Made by a program: the position numbers and the translations under genes
Notes under the pieces: generated by a model
The model's database searches: none
Told to the model about the DNA's origin: nothing
Seen by the model: the letters and a program-made list of their open reading frames with translations, nothing else
In this document: one piece after another, positions 10,286-18,034 of the stretch
Layout of the letters: each line of letters opens with the position of its first letter
Numbering within the stretch: the first letter of the stretch is position 1
NCBI GenBank assembly: GCA_018385415.1
Contig: JAHAZA010000010.1
Location: 5,802 to 69,801 of the forward strand
Source of the DNA: Treponema sp.
GTDB taxonomy: Bacteria; Spirochaetota; Spirochaetia; Treponematales; Treponemataceae
Direction: 5' to 3'
DNA length: 64,000 nt

Positions 10286-10317
10286 AGCAAAAAAGTTTGA
10301 TTTTTTTTCTTTACATT
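10279..10317. terminator. AT-rich hairpin at the end of mutS2
   Basis: AATGTAAAG and CTTTACATT can pair across the mutS2 stop codon, with an A-run facing a T-run inside the stem. There is no clean U-tract after the stem, so this is a weak or bidirectional terminator between convergent genes. Confidence 0.4.
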
Positions 10318-10319
10318 CT

Positions 10320-11054
10320 TTATTTCAAAAGCTTTATATTTCCCTGAACAACTTTAAGGAGAGCTTTAGGTTCAACCTTTTCTGGGAAGTTTCTCCAGAT
10401 TACATATTTTGAATCAGGGGAAGCTTCAACTAAAGGTTTTGCAACAGGATTGTGAACATTATCAATAATAAAAACATAATCATTACTTTTTGCTTTTGCA
10501 ATCTGTTCACTTGTTACAGGACCTGGGCCAAATGTATCTGCAACTTCAAAACCTAAATCTTTAGCAAGATAAATCTGATTTACATTGCACAAAACTTTTG
10601 CGCCAGCATAACCATTCTTTTCAAGTTCAGCTTTTGCTTTTGTGATTGCATCAACATATTCTGCAAGGCGCTTTTCACATTCCTTTTCAGTTCCAAAAAG
10701 CTTTGCAAGTTTACGACATTCAGCACTAACAGTTTCAATTGAATTATTACAGTGAATTTTTACCATTTCAACATTTCCAACTGAAGTCCCCAGTGTTTTC
10801 ATCATACGTTCAAAACCGGCAAAAACAAAAACATCGCAGCTTGAAATTTTCTGAATATCAGAAACTGTTATTTCATATTCAGGTGGATGGCGAAGACTTG
10901 CCGGTGCAATTGCATCTTTTGTTTTTACACCTGCAATATCAACGAATGCAGCAGTCCAGCTTGTTGAAGCAATGACTTTTTTTTCTTTTTTTCCTGCAGC
11001 AAAAACTACAGTTCCAATGACAGCAATAAGAACAATTGATAAAATCTTTTTCAT
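10320..11054 (-). CDS. Metal ABC transporter substrate-binding protein (TroA/ZnuA-like)
   Basis: A 244-residue secreted binding protein, last gene of a three-gene ABC operon. The signal peptide ends around FAAG, followed by KKEKK, typical of treponemal exported proteins. Candidate metal ligands are the His residues in SLRHPPEY, VKIHCNN and DNVHNP, matching the His positions of cluster A-I proteins. It is shorter than usual (about 290-310) and lacks the His-rich loop of zinc-specific ZnuA, so the metal (Zn, Mn or Fe) cannot be assigned. Its ATG overlaps the permease stop by 4 bases. Confidence 0.8.
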   Translation of the reverse strand: MKKILSIVLIAVIGTVVFAAGKKEKKVIASTSWTAAFVDIAGVKTKDAIAPASLRHPPEYEITVSDIQKISSCDVFVFAGFERMMKTLGTSVGNVEMVKIHCNNSIETVSAECRKLAKLFGTEKECEKRLAEYVDAITKAKAELEKNGYAGAKVLCNVNQIYLAKDLGFEVADTFGPGPVTSEQIAKAKSNDYVFIIDNVHNPVAKPLVEASPDSKYVIWRNFPEKVEPKALLKVVQGNIKLLK

Positions 11055-11878
11055 TTTAAAATTTTCCTCACTATTAAAACTAAAATATATACAAAACCAG
11101 AAACTACACTGATTGTTGCAGCAGGCGGCCAGTTAATCATAACAGCAAGAACATAACCTGCAACAGAAAACAACAATCCAAAAATAGAACTTCGGACAAA
11201 AAGCTTTTTAATACCCCCGGAGCTTTTCCCTTCACAAACACTAGAAGTCAGCACAGGAAGAATAAGAAGAGAATCAATTAGAAACGCACCCAGAATCTTC
11301 ATTGCCAGCGCCACAACTAATGCAACAACACAAACCATGACGCCATAATGAAACCGCACATTAATTCCAAGGCTCTGGGCAATTTCACGATTAAAAAATA
11401 ACGCAATTATATTTTTGAAATTAAGTATAATATAAAGGCCAAGTAAAATTCCAAGAGCTGCAAGAACATACAGATCAACATTTGTAAGCGCAAAAGGACT
11501 TCCCCATAAAAGACTTAAGGTATCTTTTGCAGGAACATCAGCAATATGCATGATTACACTTGCCGCCGCCATACTTAATATCATGGCCGCAGAACTTCCA
11601 CCATTAAAACCAAATTTAGAATTTTTAGTAAACAGCATCATTACTACAATCAGAATCAAATTGATAACGATACTTACCGGTACCACCGGAAGATTCATTG
11701 CAAGAGAAACTGCTCCACCAAGAATTACTCCATGCATAAGCATATATCTCATTGGAACAAGATTAAGTCTGAGAACCATAACACCGCACAACGGAAAAGC
11801 TGCACCACTCACAATCATTGCAATAAAGCCTCTTAAAATCGGTGCAAGAGAAAATAACAGAAGGAATTTTTCAACCAT
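11051..11878 (-). CDS. Metal ABC transporter permease (ABC-3 family)
   Basis: A 275-residue integral membrane protein with about eight hydrophobic segments and the ABC-3 family features of ZnuB/TroC (early GxxFPLCGVMVLR; GAFLIDSLLILP around residue 195). It forms the membrane channel for the binding protein and ATPase encoded on either side. Its ATG overlaps the ATPase stop by one base (TAATG), and its own stop overlaps the next start (ATGA), so all three genes are translationally coupled. Confidence 0.88.
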   Translation of the reverse strand: MVEKFLLLFSLAPILRGFIAMIVSGAAFPLCGVMVLRLNLVPMRYMLMHGVILGGAVSLAMNLPVVPVSIVINLILIVVMMLFTKNSKFGFNGGSSAAMILSMAAASVIMHIADVPAKDTLSLLWGSPFALTNVDLYVLAALGILLGLYIILNFKNIIALFFNREIAQSLGINVRFHYGVMVCVVALVVALAMKILGAFLIDSLLILPVLTSSVCEGKSSGGIKKLFVRSSIFGLLFSVAGYVLAVMINWPPAATISVVSGFVYILVLIVRKILK

Positions 11879-12903
11879 TATTTTTCACCTCCCATTGTAA
11901 GTACCTGCCAGCCACGCATCTGTGTTAATTCACGGTCATGGGTAACAACAATGATAGTAGGAATTTCTGAAACTGTAAGAGAACGAAGAATATCAACAAC
12001 CATTTTTTTATTTTCATAATCAAGACTTGCTGTAGGTTCATCGAGAAGAAGAAGCTTAGCATTCTGACAAAGACAACGGGCAAGACTGATCTTCTGTTTT
12101 TCTCCACCACTCAGGCTTGAGAAATTCCTTCCACGAAGATTAAGACAAGAAGTTCTTTCAAGTGCATTATAAATCTTTTTATTTTTATCTTTTGTATGAC
12201 TATCAAGCCCAAGTGAAACAACTTCTTCTACACTAAGATCAAACTGTGTTTCATCAAGGCTCTGTGGAATATAGCCAATTGTATATTTTGGATTATCAGA
12301 TAGAGGCTTTCCATCAATCAAAACTGAACCACTGTGGGCTTTGTAAATTCCGGCAAGGATTCTAAGCAGAGTTGTCTTACCTGCCCCATTCTCACCAAGA
12401 ATCATCAGATGGCCACCACATTTAATTTCAAAACTTAAATTCCGGATATCGCCAAATTTATAACAGAGATTTTTTACAGATACATCAACACCTTGAACAA
12501 GCCTTGCACGCTGACGAAGCAAAAAATACATTTCATCAATATCAGATAAAGTTTCAAGCTGATTTTCAGTCTGACATAAAAGCTTTGGAACGGAATTTGT
12601 AAACTTAAGTTCTACTTGCTCTGAAGAATTTTCATTATAGAAAGAAATAAAATTTCTGGCATTTTCACTTACCAGCTCTGCATTGATTTTCTTTATACCA
12701 AGACGAATTGTAAGAACTGCAGCAGCTTTACCAATAGCACTGTCATGAGAACAAAGATTATTTCGAGGACCGGAATAAGTTTTTAAAAATTCCTCAAATT
12801 CAAAAAGAGGATGAAGCCATTTTCCAGAACTGAAAAAAATAAGTTCAGAATCATTAAACACCTGAAGACTGACATTTTCCGGCAACGGATCAAGATATCC
12901 CAA
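11878..12903 (-). CDS. DUF1893 domain fused to metal ABC transporter ATPase
   Basis: A 341-residue protein with two parts. Residues 1 to about 125 match the DUF1893 (TM1506-type, deaminase-like fold) pattern: an LQVFNDSELIF strand, then IGKAAAVLTIRLGIKKI and LVSENA. Residues about 138-341 are a complete ABC ATPase: Walker A GENGAGKTT, signature LSGGEKQK, Walker B LLLLDEPTASLD and the His switch VVTHD. It powers the metal transporter encoded downstream. The start is TTG, preceded by GGAG at 7 bases. The role of DUF1893 is unknown; sensing or regulation of transport is a guess. Confidence 0.85.
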   Translation of the reverse strand: MGYLDPLPENVSLQVFNDSELIFFSSGKWLHPLFEFEEFLKTYSGPRNNLCSHDSAIGKAAAVLTIRLGIKKINAELVSENARNFISFYNENSSEQVELKFTNSVPKLLCQTENQLETLSDIDEMYFLLRQRARLVQGVDVSVKNLCYKFGDIRNLSFEIKCGGHLMILGENGAGKTTLLRILAGIYKAHSGSVLIDGKPLSDNPKYTIGYIPQSLDETQFDLSVEEVVSLGLDSHTKDKNKKIYNALERTSCLNLRGRNFSSLSGGEKQKISLARCLCQNAKLLLLDEPTASLDYENKKMVVDILRSLTVSEIPTIIVVTHDRELTQMRGWQVLTMGGEK

Positions 12904-12972
12904 AATTTACTCCGACTAAAATATTTCTCACCAACCATACTATATATAGAAATACAATTCATTTCTATGGAT

Positions 12973-13020
12973 TATACTTCAATTTACAAAAATGCAAAAA
13001 TATGCAAAAATATTGATAAA
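12973..13020 (+). promoter_or_regulatory. argR promoter with candidate ARG box
   Basis: A -10 TATACT at 12973-12978 is followed by 12981-12998, which matches the Bacillus ARG box consensus at about 13 of 18 positions. Next comes a tandem 10-bp repeat of atgcaaaaat (about 12991-13010). This suggests argR represses itself. No good -35 was found. Confidence 0.4.
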
Positions 13021-13054
13021 TATACATTCCAATATTTTTTCCGAGGAGCATCTT

Positions 13055-13522
13055 TTGAAAGAACGCGACGCCCGCTTAAAAGAAATCAGAAAGCTTATCA
13101 AAAACAATAAAATTGAAAGTCAGGAAGAACTTCTTTCGCTTTTAACAAAAGATGGATTTGAAGTAACACAGGCAACCCTTTCGAGAGACCTTAAACTTCT
13201 AAAAGTGGGAAAAATCGCAGACGGCCGCGACGGTTATGTTTATACCTTACCAACAGAAGAAGAAAGCCAGGAATCTGAACACATTTTCATTCAGGACTTT
13301 CTACGCGGCTACATTTCAATCGAAGCCTCAGGAAATATGGTTGTAATCAAAACTTTCCCGGGCCATGCAAACCCTGTCTGCAATGCTTTGGACAACATGA
13401 ACTTTGACGAAATTTTGGGAACTGTAGCCGGCGACAACTGTATGTTTGCCTGCACAAAAGAAGGCGTTACAGGAAAACAATTCATTGAAAAATTAAAAAA
13501 ATTAATTCCAGAAATCGAATAA
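13055..13522 (+). CDS. argR: Arginine repressor ArgR
   Basis: A 155-residue transcription factor that senses arginine and controls arginine metabolism genes. The N-terminal winged helix includes TQATLSRDLKLLKVGK, the ArgR DNA-recognition signature. The C-terminal hexamerisation and arginine-binding domain includes GTVAGDNCMFACTKE, the usual GTIAGDDT-type motif. The TTG at 13055 is chosen because GAGGAG lies 7 bases upstream and it gives the usual length of about 150. An ATG 21 codons further upstream has no ribosome site and overlaps the operator-like repeats. The gene diverges from the metal ABC operon. Confidence 0.9.
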   Translation: MKERDARLKEIRKLIKNNKIESQEELLSLLTKDGFEVTQATLSRDLKLLKVGKIADGRDGYVYTLPTEEESQESEHIFIQDFLRGYISIEASGNMVVIKTFPGHANPVCNALDNMNFDEILGTVAGDNCMFACTKEGVTGKQFIEKLKKLIPEIE

Positions 13523-13674
13523 AACATCACTCTTATTATTTTTTCAAAAGCTTCTTTATTTCTTCCAGTCGTTCTTTCAAAGAAGTTTCCAATTGCAATT
13601 TCTTCTAAATTGTGCACGGGCACATAAAACTTCCTACTATCACAAAAAAAATAAATCTGCTATATTTTCTACAA

Positions 13675-13751
13675 TATAATATTTCATTTTTCAGGCAGGG
13701 AATTTTCTCAGCCTGTCCATCTTCATCTGAAGATATATAGGAGTTACCAAA
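13675..13751 (+). promoter_or_regulatory. pgi -10 box and structured leader
   Basis: TATAAT at 13675-13680 would give a leader of about 65 bases. The leader can form CAGGC...GCCTG and CTTCA-TC-TGAAG hairpins before the AGGAG ribosome site. No function is assigned. Confidence 0.4.
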
Positions 13752-15335
13752 ATGATTACATGGTCAAATCTTGACACTCTCCCATCTTACAAGAAAATGC
13801 TTTCCCTCAAGGGACAGGTAAAACTTGCAGAAGTACTGGGAAATGCGGATGCAGCAAAACGTGTTGCTGAATATTCAGTTCCAATGGCTGCAGGACTCAA
13901 GTACAACTACGCTGCAAAACAGGTTAACGAACAGATTTTAAGCGTTCTTTCTGACCTTGCAAAAGAAGCTCAGTTAGTTGAAAAATTCGAAGCTCTTTAC
14001 AATGGTGAAGTTGTAAACACTGGTGAAAAGAGAATGGTATTGCACCAGCTCACACGTGGTCAGCTGGGAAAAGATGTTATGGCTGATGGAAAAAACAAAC
14101 GTGACTTCTATGTTAAAATTCAGAAAGACATCGCAGACTTTGCAAACAAAGTTCACAACGGCGAACTTGTAAACGAAAAAGGCGAAAAATATACTTCAGT
14201 TTGTCAGATTGGTATCGGCGGTTCAGACCTCGGCCCTCGCGCTATGTACCTTGCTCTGGAAAACTGGGCAAAAGCAAACAACACATTCAAGATGTCTGCA
14301 AACTTTATCTCAAACGTTGACCCAGACGATGCAGCATCAGTTCTTGCTTCTATAGATATTTCTAAAACAATTTTCATCCTTGTTTCAAAATCAGGAACAA
14401 CACTTGAAACTCTTACAAACGAATCTTTCGTAAAAGATGCAATCAAAAAAGCAGGCTGTGAAGTTTCAAAACACATGATCGCTGTAACATCAGAAACATC
14501 TCCTCTCGTAGGAAATCCTGATTACATGGCATGCTTCTTCATGGACGACTACATCGGTGGACGTTACTCATCAACATCTGCTGTAGGTGGGGCAATCCTC
14601 TCACTTGCATTCGGACCAGAAGTATTTGCTCAATTCCTCGACGGAGCTAGTGAAGCTGACAAAACTGCTAAAGAAGCTGACATCCGCAAAAACCCAGCAT
14701 TGCTTGACGCCCTCATCGGTGTTTACGAACGCAACGCACAGGAATATCCTGCAACAGCAATTCTTCCATATTCACAGGCATTGAGCCGTTTCCCTGCACA
14801 CTTGCAGCAGCTGGATATGGAATCAAACGGTAAATCAGTTAACCGCGACGGAAAGCCAATCTCATACGTTACAGGACCAGTAATCTTTGGTGAACCAGGA
14901 ACAAATGGTCAGCACTCATTCTACCAGCTCCTCCACCAGGGAACAGACATCACTCCATTGCAGTTCATTGCCTTCAACAATAACCAGACAGGAAAAGATG
15001 TTGTAATCGAAGATTCAACAAGCCAGAAAAAACTCTGTGCTAATGTTGTAGCTCAGATCGTGGCTTTCGCATGTGGAAAAGCAGATGCAGATCCTAACAA
15101 GAGCTTTGCCGGTGAACGTCCATCAAGCTTGATTTACGCTGATGCACTTACACCAAAAACACTTGGTGCACTTCTTGCTCACTTCGAAAACAAAGTTATG
15201 TTCCAGGGCTTTACATGGAACATCAACAGCTTCGACCAGGAAGGCGTTCAGCTCGGAAAGAAACTTGCAAAAGCTGTTCTTTCTAAGAACTATGATGGTG
15301 CTCTTAAAGCATACTCATCATTCTTTGGACTGTAA
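13752..15335 (+). CDS. pgi: Glucose-6-phosphate isomerase
   Basis: A 527-residue phosphoglucose isomerase that interconverts glucose-6-phosphate and fructose-6-phosphate in glycolysis. Visible family motifs are GIGGSDLGPRAM, the phosphate-binding VSKSGTTLET, the PGI signature region DYIGGRYSSTSAVGG and the late QEGVQLGKKLA. The length fits the bacterial family. The ATG follows AGGAG. Codon use is richer in C-ending codons than the neighbours, as expected for a highly expressed gene. The last 60 bases lie in an 89-bp segment that is repeated downstream. Confidence 0.96.
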   Translation: MITWSNLDTLPSYKKMLSLKGQVKLAEVLGNADAAKRVAEYSVPMAAGLKYNYAAKQVNEQILSVLSDLAKEAQLVEKFEALYNGEVVNTGEKRMVLHQLTRGQLGKDVMADGKNKRDFYVKIQKDIADFANKVHNGELVNEKGEKYTSVCQIGIGGSDLGPRAMYLALENWAKANNTFKMSANFISNVDPDDAASVLASIDISKTIFILVSKSGTTLETLTNESFVKDAIKKAGCEVSKHMIAVTSETSPLVGNPDYMACFFMDDYIGGRYSSTSAVGGAILSLAFGPEVFAQFLDGASEADKTAKEADIRKNPALLDALIGVYERNAQEYPATAILPYSQALSRFPAHLQQLDMESNGKSVNRDGKPISYVTGPVIFGEPGTNGQHSFYQLLHQGTDITPLQFIAFNNNQTGKDVVIEDSTSQKKLCANVVAQIVAFACGKADADPNKSFAGERPSSLIYADALTPKTLGALLAHFENKVMFQGFTWNINSFDQEGVQLGKKLAKAVLSKNYDGALKAYSSFFGL

Positions 15336-15364
15336 GTTAAGAATACAATCCAATAAGAAAGAAC
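15276..15364 (+). repeat. 89-bp tandem duplication, copy 1 (pgi 3' end)
   Basis: Covers the last 20 codons of pgi and 29 bases beyond. It is repeated directly at 15365-15540 with one base difference (AAGAAC versus AAGAGC) once the 87-bp insertion is removed. Confidence 0.93.
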
Positions 15365-15386
15365 GTTCTTTCTAAGAGCTATGATG

Positions 15387-15473
15387 CCGGATGTAAAATG
15401 CTTTTTACATCTGGCAAGCGAGTTACTCAAGGCTTTAAGTGAGCAAAGCGAACGTGCCTTGACAACTCGCATG
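15387..15473. mobile_element. 87-bp palindromic insertion (REP/MITE-like)
   Basis: Comparison with copy 1 of the pgi tail gives exact ends. The insert has two hairpins: one from CCGGATGTAAAA with TTTTACATCTGG, and one from GCGAGTT/TCAAGGC with GCCTTGA/AACTCGC. The triplet ATG is found on both sides, consistent with a 3-bp target duplication. There is no coding capacity, so it would need a transposase supplied elsewhere. Confidence 0.65.
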
Positions 15474-15531
15474 GTGCTCTTAAAGCATACTCATCATTCT
15501 TTGGACTGTAAGTTAAGAATACAATCCAATA

Positions 15532-15549
15532 AGAAAGAACGTTCTTTCT
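15532..15549. terminator. Perfect 18-bp palindrome between pgi and tatD
   Basis: AGAAAGAACGTTCTTTCT, also present in copy 1 at 15356-15373. It is placed as a two-way terminator for the convergent pgi and tatD genes. The stem is AT-rich with short T-rich flanks. Confidence 0.4.
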
Positions 15550-15558
15550 AAATTGAAA

Positions 15559-16434
15559 CTAACAACTGAATAATTTTCTGATATTTGAGTCTACAGTTTC
15601 GTTCAGGGAATCTACAGAAATACCCCTTGCATCAGCAACAAATTTATAACTATGTTCAATAAGAAGCGGAGTATTTTTCTGTCCCCTGAATGGAACTGGA
15701 GCAAGATAAGGCGCATCTGTTTCCATCAACAGCCTGTCAGATGGAACATATCGCAGAAGTTCAATCATTTCATCCATCTTTGATTTCTTTGTATAAGTCA
15801 CTCCTCCCCCAAATGCCAGATACCAGCCACGATCCAAAAATACTTTTGCTTCTTCAAGACCATAACTGTAGCAATGAATGATTCCATTGTCATAACAAGC
15901 ATCTTTTAAACATTCAACAGTTCCTTCAAAAGCATCCCTGGAATGAACAACAACTGGAAGAGAATATTTTTTTGCAAGATCAAGCTGCATTAAAAACATT
16001 TCTTTTTCACCGTCAAAAAGCTCCTGATCAAAATCACTTTCACAGCGACCATCAACGCCGCTTGGATTCCAGTGATGGTCAAGTCCACATTCACCAATTG
16101 CAACAACTTTTTTATAAAAATGATTTGGATTATCAAGTGCGGCTTTAAGCTGTCGTTCCAATTCTATAATTTGATTTTTTCTGTCCCGGATTGCTTCAGG
16201 CGCCGGCCATATTCCTGCAGAAAAATAATACATATTAAAAGCTTTTTTCTTTTTATCTTCATCAGCAATTTTACTTATTACATCTAAAGCAAGCTTCTGT
16301 CGACGAGCCAAATCATCACAGTGAGTACCAATATCCATTCCAAAAAAAGTATTGTTAGCTGCCATCTGTTCTAAAACTGACTGACGGCTTTCTTCTTCAA
16401 GAATGTTAAAATGAAAGTGAGTATCAGAAAACAT
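15559..16434 (-). CDS. tatD: TatD family metal-dependent hydrolase
   Basis: A 291-residue TIM-barrel hydrolase of the TatD deoxyribonuclease family. The metal-binding set is complete: DTHFH at the N-terminus, GECGLDHHW, VVVHSRD, IIHCYS and the late METDAPYLAP. The ATG at 16434 is preferred over a GTG four codons upstream because GTGGA sits about 6 bases before it. It lies 22 bases after the M18 aminopeptidase and is probably in the same transcript. It may act in DNA repair or proofreading of D-Tyr-tRNA; the substrate is not settled for the family. Confidence 0.88.
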   Translation of the reverse strand: MFSDTHFHFNILEEESRQSVLEQMAANNTFFGMDIGTHCDDLARRQKLALDVISKIADEDKKKKAFNMYYFSAGIWPAPEAIRDRKNQIIELERQLKAALDNPNHFYKKVVAIGECGLDHHWNPSGVDGRCESDFDQELFDGEKEMFLMQLDLAKKYSLPVVVHSRDAFEGTVECLKDACYDNGIIHCYSYGLEEAKVFLDRGWYLAFGGGVTYTKKSKMDEMIELLRYVPSDRLLMETDAPYLAPVPFRGQKNTPLLIEHSYKFVADARGISVDSLNETVDSNIRKLFSC

Positions 16435-16456
16435 TTTATATTCCACAAATCCAGAA

Positions 16457-17839
16457 TTACTTTATTGTAAGGAATGCTTTGTAAGCTTCATAAGCCTGAC
16501 AGATATCTACCTTACTTGTAAGTTCCCACGGTGCATGCATACTTAAAACTGCAACACCTGCATCAAGCACATTCATTCCGTAACGGGCTGCATAATGTGC
16601 AATTGTTCCGCCACCACCTTGATCAACTTTTCCAAGTTCTGCCATCTGATAAATGATATTTTTCTTATCCAGTGCACTACAAACCTTTGCAATAAATTCA
16701 GGATTTGCATCGCTGGCACCAGACTTTCCTCTAGCCCCTGTATATTTCTGAAAAACAATTCCGCCACCAAGCCACGAGCTGTTATCTCTGTCGTATAAAC
16801 CAGGATGCAACGGATCAAATGCTGCATTAACATCACTTGAAAGCATATTGGAATTTGCAAGACATCTTCTTAATGTAAGTTCTGAATAATTTTTTTCTGT
16901 GCGACTTACAATTTCTGCGACCATATTTTCGAAAAGATTAGAAGCCATTCCTGTTGCACCGGCACTTCCAATTTCTTCTTTATCAACACAAAGACAACAA
17001 GTTGTTCTTTCTTTTGCAGTTGTATCCATAAGAGCAGCAAATGATGTATAGGCACAAGATCTGTCATCTTGTCCATAAGCTAAAATCATCGAACGATCCA
17101 AACCATTATCTCTCGCATGTCCTGCAGGAACAATTTCAAGTTCAGCGGATTCAAAATCTTTTTCAGTAAAATTACATGTTTTTTTCAAAAGTTCTACTAT
17201 CCGAGTTTTGCTTAATTCTTTTTCAGGTTTATCAGAGGCCTTTGCTGTTTCTTTTTTTTCTTTCATATCAAACTGAATATTGCTTCTGCCATAATTTCCT
17301 ACAACAAGATCAAGATCTTCACCTGGAATAAATTCTGCAGCACTTTTCTTATACTGTTCCTGTGCAAGATGTGGAAGAATATCTGTAATACAGAAAACAG
17401 GATCAGTATCCTTTTCACCGATTGATACATTCACTGTTGTTCCATCTTTCTTTACCACAACGCCATGAATGGCAAGAGGAATTGTCAGCCACTGGTACTT
17501 TTTAATTCCTCCATAATAGTGTGTATTAAGATAAGTAATTGTATCTTTTTCGTATAACGGCTTCTGTTTTACATCAAGTCGTGGGGAATCAATATGGGCA
17601 CCAAGAATATTCATACCGTCTTCAAGCTTTCCTGAACCAATCTGGAACAATGCAACGGCTTTTCCCATTTTTGTAATGTAGACTTTATCACCTTTTTTTA
17701 AAGTTTTGCATTTATCAATATTTTTATAACCATTAGCTTCAGCAATCGAAACAATTTGTGTTACACACTCTCTTTCTGTTTTTCCATTATCAAGGAATTT
17801 TTTATAATCTGAAATTAATGTCTTATTAATAGTAATCAT
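16457..17839 (-). CDS. M18 family aminopeptidase
   Basis: A 460-residue cytosolic zinc aminopeptidase of the aspartyl aminopeptidase (M18) family, which trims N-terminal residues from peptides. Visible metal and catalytic motifs are LGAHIDSPRLD, YGQDDRSCAY, VDKEEIGSAGATG and, near the end, SMHAPWELTSKVD. The length fits the longer bacterial M18 type. The ATG follows AGAGG by 5 bases. The upstream region is shared with the divergent gene at 18035. Confidence 0.9.
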   Translation of the reverse strand: MITINKTLISDYKKFLDNGKTERECVTQIVSIAEANGYKNIDKCKTLKKGDKVYITKMGKAVALFQIGSGKLEDGMNILGAHIDSPRLDVKQKPLYEKDTITYLNTHYYGGIKKYQWLTIPLAIHGVVVKKDGTTVNVSIGEKDTDPVFCITDILPHLAQEQYKKSAAEFIPGEDLDLVVGNYGRSNIQFDMKEKKETAKASDKPEKELSKTRIVELLKKTCNFTEKDFESAELEIVPAGHARDNGLDRSMILAYGQDDRSCAYTSFAALMDTTAKERTTCCLCVDKEEIGSAGATGMASNLFENMVAEIVSRTEKNYSELTLRRCLANSNMLSSDVNAAFDPLHPGLYDRDNSSWLGGGIVFQKYTGARGKSGASDANPEFIAKVCSALDKKNIIYQMAELGKVDQGGGGTIAHYAARYGMNVLDAGVAVLSMHAPWELTSKVDICQAYEAYKAFLTIK

Positions 17840-17944
17840 TTTATACCTCTGCTTTTTTCATTTTATATAAAGTATGTTAAAATGTGAACATAGTTTTCTT
17901 TCAATTCAAACTCTATAAAATCAATACATCTATGAAATTTTCTA

Positions 17945-17973
17945 TGGAAAATATACATTAAAATTAATATAAT
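17945..17973 (+). promoter_or_regulatory. Promoter for the 18-19.8 kb membrane operon
   Basis: TGGAAA, 17-bp spacer, TATAAT, giving a leader of about 55 bases before the CAGGAG ribosome site of the gene at 18035. Confidence 0.5.
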
Positions 17974-18034
17974 ATGAGTATTAAGTAAGTTATTACCTAT
18001 CCAAATATAGTTTAATTTATTTCAGGAGTAAATC

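Larger units (their letters stand above)
15365..15551 (+). repeat. 89-bp tandem duplication, copy 2 plus start of a third
   Basis: Copy 2 runs from 15365 to 15540, interrupted at 15387-15473. The first 11 bases of the unit recur at 15541-15551, so the original array was slightly more than two units. The copy encodes only a non-functional pgi tail. Confidence 0.9.

Noticed and set aside
13309..13623. Minus-strand open frame across the argR end
   Set aside because: It mostly mirrors argR, starts at a poor codon without a ribosome site and shows no family features. A 22-residue coiled remnant (LKERLEEIKKLLKK) in another frame is too short to call.
13690..13705. Recurring CAGGGAATTTT-type motif near pgi, SulP (37700), cellobiose phosphorylase (42115) and panC (56050)
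   Set aside because: Orientation differs between sites, the motif is AT-rich and similar strings occur in coding DNA (for example 44060), so a shared regulatory site is not supported.
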